DNA from: a virus
DNA length: 31,700 nucleotides
Reading direction: 5' to 3' (one strand)
IMG/VR virus record: IMGVR_UViG_3300037042_000544
Location: 1 to 31,700 of that record
Shown here: one piece after another, positions 15,287 through 23,768 of the stretch
Numbering within the stretch: position 1 is the first letter of the stretch
How the letters are laid out: each line of letters opens with the position of its first letter
Program-made: the position numbers and the translations under genes
The notes under the pieces: generated by a model
The model's input: only the letters and a program-made list of their open reading frames with translations
The model's database searches: none
Told to the model about the DNA's origin: nothing

Positions 15287-15319
15287 GGAGTGTCTTTAAG
15301 GACACTCCTTCTTTTCTTT
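15287..15319 (+). terminator. Intrinsic terminator after the capsid gene
   Basis: GGAGTGTC (15287-15294) pairs perfectly with GACACTCC (15301-15308) across a 6-base loop TTTAAG, followed by the T-rich stretch TTCTTTTCTTT (15309-15319). It lies 15 bases after the capsid stop and would end or attenuate the scaffold-capsid transcript. Confidence 0.88.
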
Positions 15320-15323
15320 AAAA

Positions 15324-15341
15324 ATCAAATTATATCAAATG
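15324..15341 (+). promoter_or_regulatory. Repeated ATCAAAT leader element
   Basis: ATCAAATT followed by ATATCAAATG leads into the ATG at 15339. It shares the ATATCAAATG ending with the leader at 12712-12731. No TAnnTTTG box is present in this gap, so the gene probably depends on read-through of the terminator just upstream. Confidence 0.3.
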
Positions 15342-16088
15342 AAAAAGAATGTTGCTTTAGTAGATAAGATTTACAAACTGAAAGGAGAAGCGGCTCCGCT
15401 TTCCTATACTCTTCCATCAAGAAACAACAAGAGGTATCCACTTCTTTGGTTTGATGAAGAAAAAAATATTAATAAACCACTCAGGTACGCAATCAACCAA
15501 AAGTCTCCTTTTGAGGATGAGCAAGATGGTAATGCAATTGTGGAACCGGTTATTTTTGAGAATGGTTTTCTTAGGGTTCCTAGAAACAACCCTGCACTTC
15601 AGCAGTTTTTGTTCTACCATCCTTTGAATGGAAGGACATTTGTGGAAGTTGACAATGAAAAAGATGCAAATAAAGAGGTTGAGATACTCAATGCAGAGGT
15701 TGATGCCTTGGTTGAAGCTCGTCAATTGAGCATAGAGCAGTTGGAAACAATGTCTAGGGTATTGTTCTCTAAAGACCCATCTAGGTATACCACTGCTGAA
15801 TTAAGGAGGGATATTCTTGTTTATGCCAAAAGAGACCCTAGGGGGTTCCTTAATGCAGTAAGCGACCCAATGCTTAAATTGCAGTCTAATATCCATGTAT
15901 TCTTTGAGGAAAAGCTGTTGGTATTTAAGAATGGCAAAAAAGAGGTGTGGTTTAATACCGCAACTAATAAGAAGAAGATGCTGAATGTTCCTTACGGGGA
16001 AGACCCATACACCACCATAACTCAGTTCCTTAAGACTGATGATGGTATTGATGTCCTTAAAATGCTAGAAAATAATATATCACAATAA
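15339..16088 (+). CDS. Head-associated protein of unknown function
   Basis: 249 residues between two terminators, directly after the capsid gene. The N-terminal part KIYKLKGEAAPLSYTLPSRN (10-29), PLLWFDEE and INQKSPFEDEQDGNAIVEPV reads like a family I recall from Bacteroidota phage head modules without known function. A middle acidic helix (about 105-140) and a C-terminal beta part with FKNGKKEVWFN (194-204) follow. No enzyme motif or membrane segment is visible. Position suggests a minor head, completion or decoration protein. Isolation between terminators implies its dosage is set apart from that of the capsid protein. The start shares the ATATCAAATG context of the scaffold gene. Confidence 0.65.
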   Translation: MKKNVALVDKIYKLKGEAAPLSYTLPSRNNKRYPLLWFDEEKNINKPLRYAINQKSPFEDEQDGNAIVEPVIFENGFLRVPRNNPALQQFLFYHPLNGRTFVEVDNEKDANKEVEILNAEVDALVEARQLSIEQLETMSRVLFSKDPSRYTTAELRRDILVYAKRDPRGFLNAVSDPMLKLQSNIHVFFEEKLLVFKNGKKEVWFNTATNKKKMLNVPYGEDPYTTITQFLKTDDGIDVLKMLENNISQ

Positions 16089-16116
16089 CTCGGTGTTTGG
16101 TTAAAGTTTAAATGAC

Positions 16117-16146
16117 GGGGGGTACTTCTGTACCCTCCTTTTTTTT
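16117..16146 (+). terminator. Intrinsic terminator before the adaptor genes
   Basis: GGGGGGTAC (16117-16125), loop TTCT (16126-16129) and GTACCCTCC (16130-16138) form a 9-bp stem with one G-T wobble, followed by eight T residues (16139-16146). It sits 28 bases after the stop at 16088. It also shows that the in-frame ATG at 16112, which would read through the hairpin, is not the real start of the next gene. Confidence 0.92.
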
Positions 16147-16149
16147 AAT

Positions 16150-16157
16150 TATATTTG
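16150..16157 (+). promoter_or_regulatory. TAnnTTTG box just after a terminator
   Basis: TATATTTG followed by TA lies 3 bases after the terminator T-run and 14 bases before the ATG at 16172. It matches the Bacteroidota -7 element; a clear TTG -33 is lacking because the hairpin occupies that region. Terminator followed at once by a promoter-like box suggests a new transcription unit for the connector and tail genes. Confidence 0.45.
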
Positions 16158-16171
16158 TAAAAAATAAACAG

Positions 16172-16927
16172 ATGATTAATTCAGTTAGGAATACTGTTTT
16201 GTCCGTTTTGAACAAAAATAATTACGGCTATATTTCTCCTTCAGATTTTAATCTGTATGCGAAGCAAGCACAAATGGAAGTGTTTGAGGAATATTTCTCT
16301 GCATATAACAAGACTATAAATATGGAGAACGCCCGTCTTTCGGGTAGTTCATACGCTGATGCTAAAAAAACAATCGAAGAGTGCATTGAAGTTTTTTCAC
16401 AAACATCATCCCTTACCCAAGTTTCTCCCGGAATAAACCAATACTATTTACCATCAATATCTACAACGGGATTTAATTATTATATGATTAATAAGGTCCT
16501 TTGTTTTGATGCATCGGGGATGACTAGGGTGTACAAAGGAGAGATTGAGAAGGTTAATCATAGCAAGATAACCTTGTTGCTTAACTCAATGCTTACTGCT
16601 CCAACGGAGACATATCCTGCGTATACTCAAGAGTATGATAAAATGACTGTGTATCCGTCAACTATAAACCTACCCGGTGAAGTTGATGCACAATACTTTA
16701 GGTATCCAAAAGACCCTAAGTGGACATACATTACACTGTTAAATGGCACTCCTGCGTTTGACCAATCTCAACCTGACTACCAAGACTTTGAGGTTCCTTT
16801 TGAGGATGAGTATAAATTAGTTCTTAAAATTTTGCAATACTGTGGTATATCCATTAGAGAGAATGAGGTTGTTCAGTTTGGAATGGTACAAGAGCAAATG
16901 CAAGAACCAAGCTTTACCGCTAAATAA
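16172..16927 (+). CDS. Head-tail ring/adaptor protein
   Basis: 251 residues from the ATG at 16172; an earlier in-frame ATG (16112) is rejected because a terminator lies between them. The N-terminal helix-rich part VRNTVLSVLNKNNYGYISPSDFNLYAKQAQ resembles the start of ring or connector proteins downstream of the capsid in crAss-like and related podoviruses (Y-x-x-x-A-Q-x-x-x-F pattern). A beta-rich middle (GINQYYLPSISTTG, about 107-120; KMTVYPSTINLPGEVDAQYF, about 173-192, with YFRYPKDPKW) and an acidic C-terminal helix FEDEYKLVLKIL (about 210-221) follow. It probably forms part of the collar below the portal. It starts a tight row with the next gene 13 bases on. Confidence 0.65.
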   Translation: MINSVRNTVLSVLNKNNYGYISPSDFNLYAKQAQMEVFEEYFSAYNKTINMENARLSGSSYADAKKTIEECIEVFSQTSSLTQVSPGINQYYLPSISTTGFNYYMINKVLCFDASGMTRVYKGEIEKVNHSKITLLLNSMLTAPTETYPAYTQEYDKMTVYPSTINLPGEVDAQYFRYPKDPKWTYITLLNGTPAFDQSQPDYQDFEVPFEDEYKLVLKILQYCGISIRENEVVQFGMVQEQMQEPSFTAK

Positions 16928-16940
16928 TAAACTATAAAAG

Positions 16941-17864
16941 ATGGCATATATTTCTCAATATCAATACTACGAAAATGGTGGAGTAAACCCTAAAGATGAA
17001 AATTGGGGGTCTTACCAATATGTTAGTTTGTATGATATAGTAAATAATTTCTTGTTGATGTATTCCGGTAATCACTCTTTGGTGAATAACTCGGAGCGAT
17101 TTAAGATTCTATTTCATGCAAAACGTGCCATACAAGAATTGAACTACGATGCGTTCAAGGAGATTAAGATGCTAGAACTTACCGTTGACGATGGTCTTAG
17201 GTATATTCTTCCATCTGATTATGTGAATTGGGTTAGGGTAAACCTATATAAAGATGGTTATCTTAGACCACTTACAGAGAACATTCAGATATTGTCCTCA
17301 CTGGCATACCTTCAAGACCAAACTGGAAAGATATTATTTGACCAAGATGGCAATGCATTGTCTCCTGAACATTCTGAGATTGAAATACAAAGACTGATGG
17401 GTACAAAGAAAAGCATTTACTTGAATCCACAAAGCATGTACAATGGTCAATATGGTTGGGACACAGGGGGTACTTGGTATTTTGAGTACACACTTGGTGA
17501 GAGGTATGGTCTAAATACTGAGACAGCAAACGGGAATCCTACATTTGCAATTGATAAAAAGGCAGGTGTTATCAACTTCAACTCAGACATGTATAACCAA
17601 TCTGTTATACTTGAGTATATTTCTGATGGCATGGAGAATGGCAATGATGCAAATGTTAGTGTAAATAAACTATTCGAGAAATATGTTTATGCGTATATTC
17701 AATATGAGATACTAAATTCCAAGATTGGTGTTCAGGAGTATGTGGTTGCTAGGGCAAGAAAGGAAAAAAGTTCTTTGTTGAGAAATGCTAAAATAAGAAT
17801 TAGTAACATACATCCCGGCAGATTGCTAATGAATTTGCGTGGAATGGATAAGTGGCTCAAATAA
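16941..17864 (+). CDS. Head-tail ring/adaptor protein (tail-tubular type)
   Basis: 307 residues. Early helix SERFKILFHAKRAIQELNYD (about 50-69) is followed by ELTVDDGLRYILPSDYVNWV (about 77-96), the strand-turn pattern of T7 gp11-like adaptors and crAss ring proteins. Later come YGLNTETANGNPTFAIDKKA (about 190-209), VINFNSDMYNQSVILEYISD and a C-terminal helix with YVVARARKEKSSLLRNAKIR. It probably binds the portal or the preceding ring protein and carries the tail hub. Start context AAAAGATGGCA, one base from the next gene's start at its end. The family resemblance is from memory, so the subtype is uncertain. Confidence 0.7.
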   Translation: MAYISQYQYYENGGVNPKDENWGSYQYVSLYDIVNNFLLMYSGNHSLVNNSERFKILFHAKRAIQELNYDAFKEIKMLELTVDDGLRYILPSDYVNWVRVNLYKDGYLRPLTENIQILSSLAYLQDQTGKILFDQDGNALSPEHSEIEIQRLMGTKKSIYLNPQSMYNGQYGWDTGGTWYFEYTLGERYGLNTETANGNPTFAIDKKAGVINFNSDMYNQSVILEYISDGMENGNDANVSVNKLFEKYVYAYIQYEILNSKIGVQEYVVARARKEKSSLLRNAKIRISNIHPGRLLMNLRGMDKWLK

Positions 17865-17865
17865 T

Positions 17866-20800
17866 ATGGCAAACATTACAAGAAATTTCATAGCAGGTAG
17901 GATGAACAAGGTAGTTGATGAACGCCTTGTTCCCAATGGAGAATACATTGATGCGATGAACATTCGCATGGGGTCTACCGAGAACTCAGAAATTGGAGTA
18001 ATAGAAAACGTAAGAGGTAACAATGCCCTTACCCAAATAAAATATATAGATGGCACTCCACTTAGTGCATCTGCAAAGTGTATTGGAGCAATAGATGATA
18101 GTGCTAACGAGACCATATATTGGTTTATTCACGATACAGCATTCCCCGTTGGTGCAACAGGAAAGCTTGATATGATAGTTTCTTTTAATGTGTATACCAA
18201 CGTACTGACGTATCATGTTATTAGTATCGATGATGGAGGAGGTATTAATACTACACTTAACTTTAATGAGAAGTATCTTATAACAGGAGTAGACATTGTA
18301 GATAATCTTGTATTTTTTACTGATGATTATAATCCTCCTAGAGTTATCAATAGGAAGAGAAATTACCCAAATCCTGTAGCAAACATAGACCAATTTAGTG
18401 AAGAGTCTATTCTTGTAATCAAGAAGCCACCAATGGAATCACCTGCTGTTCAACCCATAACTACGGGTGCTCAGGATGTTTTCATGCAGACTAGGTACAT
18501 CTGTTTTGCTTATAGGTATAGATACCAAGACAACGAGTACTCAGCTACTTCTCAGTTCTCAGCACCTGCATTCTTACCTAAACCATTTGATTTTAGTATT
18601 AATAGTTACCTAAACGAGGGAATGATTAATGCTGCAAACTCCGCAATAGTAACATACAATTCAGGCGGTCCATTGGTTGTTGGTATTGACTTGTTGTTTA
18701 AAGAAGCTCAGAGCAATGTAATTAGGATAATTGAAAAGTTAGACAAGTCTATTTTGGGATTGTCAGACAACACTGAGTATACTTATACTTTTAGCAATAG
18801 CAAGATATTTACCATCCTTCCCGAATCTGAATTGCTTAGGCTTTATGACAACGTACCACTTCTTGCCAAGGCTCAGACAATTATGGGCAATAGGTTGATG
18901 TATGGTAACTATGTAGAAGGTTATGACTTAATTGACAAGTACGGCAGTGCTGTAAAGTTTGAGTATAATACTGATTTAATAAGCGAGTTGATAGACGCTA
19001 CCTCTCTTACTGATACAACAGGAAGCGGAAACTATACTTTCAATGGCTCTCAAACAATACCAAACTCTGTTGTTTACTTTGATTTAGCTGATTCAGAACT
19101 AATCGAAGGTTCTTCAGTTACGCTTGAGGTAAGGCTTAACCATAATTCATTCTCAGGTATTGCTCCATTCCCAACTGAAATATCAGAAAACATCTCAGCT
19201 ACATTCTCATTCTCTTTGCCTACAACATATACATCAGTATACGAGATGGCAACTAGCATTGAGTTTCAAGATATGGTTGGAACGGTTGCAAATATTCAAC
19301 CTATAACTACGGCTTGTAATGGTACAACATTTACAGACCAAATCAATTGTGCTTTACCAAACAACTTGGATGCTCTTATTAAGTATGAGAGTGGTATAAG
19401 TGCCGGCAATCAAGGTATTGGTATTATAACTACTCCTGCAAGTACGCTGATAGGGTTTCAGTTCTTGGCAATGAGATATGTTGACAATGTCATTACTCCC
19501 GTTCAGAGTGTTTACGAGTACTATGAGGTTGTGTTTGCAGAAGCTACATACCAAAGAATAAACTCACCAAGGAGTCTTCATAGCAACAGAGGTTATGAGA
19601 TTGGTATAGTTTACATGGATGAATTTAATAGGTCATCAACTGCATTGGTTAGTCCCAACAATACTGTAAGCGTTCCATGCTCAGCATCAGACACCAAGAA
19701 CAGCATTCAAGTTACAATACCAAGCACACAGATTGCTCCTTATTGGGCGACTAGGTATAAGTTTGTAATTAAGCCTGACGAGGAGAACTACGATACCATA
19801 TACAGCAGCGTATTTTTTAATGACCCATTATCTAATGATGCATTCTTCCTTCTTGAAGGAGAGAACGCTAGGAAGATTGAGCAGGGAGATAGGTTGATTG
19901 TTAAAGCTGATACTAGTGGTCCAACGAATAGTTGTGTATATGCAACAGTTCTTGAGAAAGAAGCTAAGGCAGAAGGGTTTATAACTATACCAAGCGAACT
20001 AGACCCTTCAGTTGACATACCTGTTCCATCGGGAGTTTACATGAAAATCAACCCAAGCAATTTTGCTGTTGTTCAGGATGAACTTTCAATCATTGCCCCC
20101 GGAACTCTTCAGTTTGATGAGAATACACCGGGAGACTTTGTATACGGTCAATACCCAATGAACAGGTATGACACAGCAACAAGTGCATGGGTCGACTATG
20201 ACGTACCGGCAGGAAGCAGAATTAAAATATCATTTAAGTTTCAAAGGCTTGGAACCGGTGACGGAAACAGTGCCTGTGAAAAAAGAATATACACATTAGA
20301 AAAAACACTAATATCTTCTTCCACTTACAACAACATGAAAGATTGGTGGGATGGGGATAATGTCGCTCAAATAATTGACGATGGTGTTCAAGATGTTGGT
20401 GCAGGTGGAGGCGTTATCAACAACACGTACATCTCTACTTTGGCATCTTCGGTTTTTGATATACCAACTGCAGTAGATACCAACTACTACAGGTTCTATA
20501 GGAACGGAGCAACAAATCAATTGCAACTTCTTCTTTCAGGTACGGTAAGGTGCACTGGCGTATTGTCTGCTTCCAAAAGGAGGTCAACCATTATCGCTAA
20601 CGTAGAAGTATTTAGGGCGGAGACTACATTAATATTTGAGACAGAGCCGTCAGATGCTTTGCCTGATGTATTCTTTGAGAACGATTTGTCATTCTCTATT
20701 GATGTTGATGGTAATCATAGTGGTAATGTTCAAGACCAAGATATAATAACGGGCACTCCTGCAATTGTAGACACACAGTTCTTTAACTGCTTTTGCTTTG

Positions 20801-22275
20801 GCAACGGAGCAGAGAGTTATAAGATTAGGGATTCAATTGTTGGAAAGACTTTTAACTTGGGCAACAGGGTGACTTCTGTAGCTGCTCAAGACTACAAGCA
20901 ATCAGATAGGTTTGCTGATATTACGTACAGCGGAACGTACAATGACGAGTCTAACATCAATAGATTCAATGAGTTTAATATTGGACTAATAAATTATAAA
21001 CCACTTGAGGATTCTTTTGGACCTATTTACAAGATGGACGGTCGTGAAACAGATGTACTTGTTTTACAGGAAGATAAAATATCTTATGTCTTGGCAGGTA
21101 AAAACCTTCTTTCGGATTCTGCAGCAGGTGGTGCTATCACTTCAGTCCCTGAAGTTTTGGGTACGCAAATAGCTAGAGTTGAGAAGTATGGCATTAGCTT
21201 TAACCCTGAGAGTTATGTTCAGTGGGGATACGACAGGTACTTTACTGATGTAAAGCGTGGTGCTGTAATACAATTGAAAGGAAACTCATACAGCAATGAC
21301 CAACTTCGTGTGGTATCTGAGAGTGGAATGAGGACTTATTTTAGGGATACATTTATTGAATCAATGAATACTCAGAAGCTTGGTGGTTTTGACCCGTATC
21401 TTAATGAGTATGTATTGACTATTAATGAAAACCTATTGCCTAGTATAGTAGAGTGTGTAGATTGCGGAATATCTCAAACAACTACAGTACTTGCAGGTGC
21501 GACTTTAAATTATTGCGTAGAATTGGGTCCAATAGTAGGACTTGTTACCATTGACTATGAAGTCCCTGCATTGTCAACAGGTGAATTTACCGTCATAGCT
21601 ACATACAATGGTACACCTGTTTCTTCAGGATTGGTATCTGTATCGGGTTCTATATCTTTTAACAAAGATGAAAATAGCATAAACTTTGTTGACATATCTG
21701 TAATTGCAAATGACGAAATAAGCATAAGCGTTACAACACAGTGTCCCGTTTCTGCTTTGCTTACCATAATAGAAGTATGTGTAACTAGTAACACTGATTC
21801 AGGTTTATTTATACATAACGAACACAGGTATACCAACGGAGCATATACATCTCCATTGCAATCAAACTTAGTTACGTTTGCAACGGGAACAGAGAGTCCA
21901 TTGGTTTCTAGGTACAATGCATCAACGGGCTATCCGGGCACAGGTGGTTTCCCTCCTGTAGCAAGTACAATGAGGCTTGCTTCAAACAAGATTGGGTTTG
22001 ATACTTTTGATTTTGATATAGCATCTGACAACTTCATGTACCTAAGAAGCAATACCCTTTATAACAACATAGCATCTGAAATAGCGACACTGTTGGGATT
22101 AGCTACTTCAATTGCTCCAGTTGCAGGTGGAGTGGGATATTATTATGGTGATTTCACAGTACCTTCGGTAGGACAGTATTTATATATTATTTGGGATTAC
22201 AGAAACTCAAACCCATTAACATTGTGCTATAGTGATGTAGACCAATTTGATGCATGCTGTTTGTGTGGTGGTTAA
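17866..22275 (+). CDS. Large tail hub (muzzle/stabilization-type) protein
   Basis: 1469 residues from the ATG at 17866, one base after the previous stop; the frame extends to a GTG at 17839 inside the preceding gene, which is less likely. The N-terminus GRMNKVVDERLVPNGEYIDA (11-30), then MNIR and VIENVRGN, is the hallmark of the so-called stabilization proteins of Bacteroidota and crAss-like podoviruses, identified as the tail muzzle in the crAss001 structure. The rest is almost all beta-strand, including ATRYKFVIKPDEENYDTIYS and DGRETDVLVLQEDKISYVLA. A CVDC pair (C1197, C1200) and a terminal DACCLCGG add clustered cysteines. It should close the tail tube and hold the ejected proteins. Confidence 0.8.
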   Translation: MANITRNFIAGRMNKVVDERLVPNGEYIDAMNIRMGSTENSEIGVIENVRGNNALTQIKYIDGTPLSASAKCIGAIDDSANETIYWFIHDTAFPVGATGKLDMIVSFNVYTNVLTYHVISIDDGGGINTTLNFNEKYLITGVDIVDNLVFFTDDYNPPRVINRKRNYPNPVANIDQFSEESILVIKKPPMESPAVQPITTGAQDVFMQTRYICFAYRYRYQDNEYSATSQFSAPAFLPKPFDFSINSYLNEGMINAANSAIVTYNSGGPLVVGIDLLFKEAQSNVIRIIEKLDKSILGLSDNTEYTYTFSNSKIFTILPESELLRLYDNVPLLAKAQTIMGNRLMYGNYVEGYDLIDKYGSAVKFEYNTDLISELIDATSLTDTTGSGNYTFNGSQTIPNSVVYFDLADSELIEGSSVTLEVRLNHNSFSGIAPFPTEISENISATFSFSLPTTYTSVYEMATSIEFQDMVGTVANIQPITTACNGTTFTDQINCALPNNLDALIKYESGISAGNQGIGIITTPASTLIGFQFLAMRYVDNVITPVQSVYEYYEVVFAEATYQRINSPRSLHSNRGYEIGIVYMDEFNRSSTALVSPNNTVSVPCSASDTKNSIQVTIPSTQIAPYWATRYKFVIKPDEENYDTIYSSVFFNDPLSNDAFFLLEGENARKIEQGDRLIVKADTSGPTNSCVYATVLEKEAKAEGFITIPSELDPSVDIPVPSGVYMKINPSNFAVVQDELSIIAPGTLQFDENTPGDFVYGQYPMNRYDTATSAWVDYDVPAGSRIKISFKFQRLGTGDGNSACEKRIYTLEKTLISSSTYNNMKDWWDGDNVAQIIDDGVQDVGAGGGVINNTYISTLASSVFDIPTAVDTNYYRFYRNGATNQLQLLLSGTVRCTGVLSASKRRSTIIANVEVFRAETTLIFETEPSDALPDVFFENDLSFSIDVDGNHSGNVQDQDIITGTPAIVDTQFFNCFCFGNGAESYKIRDSIVGKTFNLGNRVTSVAAQDYKQSDRFADITYSGTYNDESNINRFNEFNIGLINYKPLEDSFGPIYKMDGRETDVLVLQEDKISYVLAGKNLLSDSAAGGAITSVPEVLGTQIARVEKYGISFNPESYVQWGYDRYFTDVKRGAVIQLKGNSYSNDQLRVVSESGMRTYFRDTFIESMNTQKLGGFDPYLNEYVLTINENLLPSIVECVDCGISQTTTVLAGATLNYCVELGPIVGLVTIDYEVPALSTGEFTVIATYNGTPVSSGLVSVSGSISFNKDENSINFVDISVIANDEISISVTTQCPVSALLTIIEVCVTSNTDSGLFIHNEHRYTNGAYTSPLQSNLVTFATGTESPLVSRYNASTGYPGTGGFPPVASTMRLASNKIGFDTFDFDIASDNFMYLRSNTLYNNIASEIATLLGLATSIAPVAGGVGYYYGDFTVPSVGQYLYIIWDYRNSNPLTLCYSDVDQFDACCLCGG

Positions 22276-22290
22276 ATAAAAAATAATTAT

Positions 22291-22929
22291 ATGGCAATTT
22301 CAGCAACATATTACTTAGACGCACCTTCACTTGGTTCTGCATCAATAATCTATAGCGATGCAGCTTTGACTACCGTTGCAGCAAACGGGTACTATTCTGA
22401 TGGTATAATAGTTCGTGAACAAGTGTCAGGCGTATTGCTTCCTCAAGAAGTATGTCCATCATGTACGCCTGTAAGCTACAACTGCGTAGAGGGTACATGC
22501 GTTGACCCCGGAGATGGCAGTGGAACCTATGACACACTAGAAGAATGCATTGCTTCTTGCGGTGCTAGTCCTGTTCTTAGGATAGATTGGAATGTTGGAA
22601 ATCAAAATGGAGGTCAGTTGATTATATACAATAGCTCAATGGTAGAGCTATTGAATATAACTAGTACTTCTGCAACGCCACAAAACGGGACAATATTCCC
22701 ATTGGTGTCAGAAATGCCATACACCGTAAGGGGTCAGTGGTTGACTGGAAGCGGTAATATAATTCGTTACAACATTTGCAATATCATAGATGAGGTATTG
22801 GTGTATGCTAGTTCGGTGATTGACATCAGTAATCCGTATGAGGATTATGTAGTTACACCAACTCCCGTGCATTCACTTGTTCAATTAAACGCAGGTAACG
22901 TACCTGTTGCTGCTTGTCCAATTGCTTAA
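22291..22929 (+). CDS. Cys-rich tail-associated protein
   Basis: 212 residues. The N-terminus AISATYYLDAPSLGSASIIY (2-21) with YSDGIIVREQVSG reads like a family found after the muzzle gene in Bacteroidota phages. Then comes a cysteine cluster: C55-x-x-C58, and NCVEGTCVDPGDGSGTYDTL (64-83) with C65, C70, C86 and C90. This last motif (C, GTCVDPG-x-G-x-GTY, EEC, C) is one I know from exported proteins of Flavobacteriia, where the Cys pairs probably form disulfides. Residues about 92-205 form a beta-sandwich-like domain (VLRIDWNVGNQNGGQLIIYN). A surface-exposed tail component is likely. No signal peptide is present, as expected for a virion protein. Confidence 0.6.
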   Translation: MAISATYYLDAPSLGSASIIYSDAALTTVAANGYYSDGIIVREQVSGVLLPQEVCPSCTPVSYNCVEGTCVDPGDGSGTYDTLEECIASCGASPVLRIDWNVGNQNGGQLIIYNSSMVELLNITSTSATPQNGTIFPLVSEMPYTVRGQWLTGSGNIIRYNICNIIDEVLVYASSVIDISNPYEDYVVTPTPVHSLVQLNAGNVPVAACPIA

Positions 22930-22940
22930 AATAAATATAT

Positions 22941-23747
22941 ATGCCAAATAGTACATTAACATATAGCGAGTCAGCCCAAGGTTGGGTTTCATTCTACTCA
23001 TTCTATCCTGATTGGATGATTGGAATGAACAATTACTTCTACACTTTTAAAGGTGGGGACTTGTATAGGCACAATGTAAACGAATCTAGGAATACGTTCT
23101 ATGGGGTTTTTACACCATCTCTTATGAGGTCTGTATTTAACGATGCCCCATTGGAGAACAAACTGTTCAAGACTTTAAACTTAGAGGGTGATGACGCTTG
23201 GAGTGCTACTCTTGAGACTGACATTCAAGATTCGGGATTTATTGAAAAGGATTGGTTTGAGAAGAAAGAGCAGTCTTTTTATGCTTTTATAAGGAATTCA
23301 GGAACTACTCCTGCTCTGCCATCAGAGTACTTTCTAAGGTCGATGAATGGCATAGGCAGAAGCACAACCATTACGGGTACAGGTGCTGCTGTTCAAGTAA
23401 ACTTTGTAATTGGGTCAAGTCCTATTCAGATAGGGAGTATTATAAGCATAGGAGATACGCTATACTATAACCTACCTCCTTCGTTTTCTTCTCCTGTTCT
23501 CTTTGGTAGAGTAACCAATATACAGGTTAACTACCCTGCTTCTTTAAATAGGATTACAGTTGATACGACTATACCGGGAGCAACCATACCGGGAATACAG
23601 AACCCATATATTATGTACATCAAGAATTCAGTAGCAGAATCTCACGGGGTTTTGGGTCACTATTGTGTTTTTGAGTTGGAAAATGACTCTACCGATAAAA
23701 TTGAGCTGTTTGCCACAGAGTCTAGTGTAATGAAAAGTTATCCTTAA
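22941..23747 (+). CDS. Tail-associated structural protein
   Basis: 268 residues. The N-terminal block WVSFYSFYPDWMIGMNNYFY (15-34) is followed by TFKGGDLYRHN, FYGVFTPSLMRSVFNDAPLE (54-73) and KLFKTLNLEGDDAWSATLET (75-94). This matches a family typically found directly after the muzzle gene in short-tailed Bacteroidota phages. The C-terminal part (about 145-268) is beta-rich with YIKNSVAESHGVLGHYCVFE. No enzyme motif, membrane segment or repeat. A role as part of the tail hub or collar is inferred from position and family memory. It follows the Cys-rich gene by 11 bases and ends just before a TAnnTTTG box. Confidence 0.65.
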   Translation: MPNSTLTYSESAQGWVSFYSFYPDWMIGMNNYFYTFKGGDLYRHNVNESRNTFYGVFTPSLMRSVFNDAPLENKLFKTLNLEGDDAWSATLETDIQDSGFIEKDWFEKKEQSFYAFIRNSGTTPALPSEYFLRSMNGIGRSTTITGTGAAVQVNFVIGSSPIQIGSIISIGDTLYYNLPPSFSSPVLFGRVTNIQVNYPASLNRITVDTTIPGATIPGIQNPYIMYIKNSVAESHGVLGHYCVFELENDSTDKIELFATESSVMKSYP

Positions 23748-23756
23748 AATTTTCAA

Positions 23757-23764
23757 TATCTTTG
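23757..23764 (+). promoter_or_regulatory. TAnnTTTG box before the GNAT-like gene
   Basis: TATCTTTG followed by TG lies 4 bases before the GTG start at 23769, in a 21-base gap. It matches the Bacteroidota -7 element; no TTG is seen at the -33 distance. As with the box at 6207, the transcript would be nearly leaderless. Confidence 0.3.
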
Positions 23765-23768
23765 TGAA

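Noticed and set aside
16112-16171. In-frame ATG 60 bases upstream of the adaptor gene start
   Set aside because: The extension encodes a Gly/Ser/Phe-rich peptide through a strong terminator hairpin and T-run; the ATG at 16172 after the TAnnTTTG box is far more likely.
17839-17865. GTG start nine codons upstream of the muzzle ATG
   Set aside because: It overlaps the previous gene, and the ATG at 17866 gives the MANITRNF start expected for the family.
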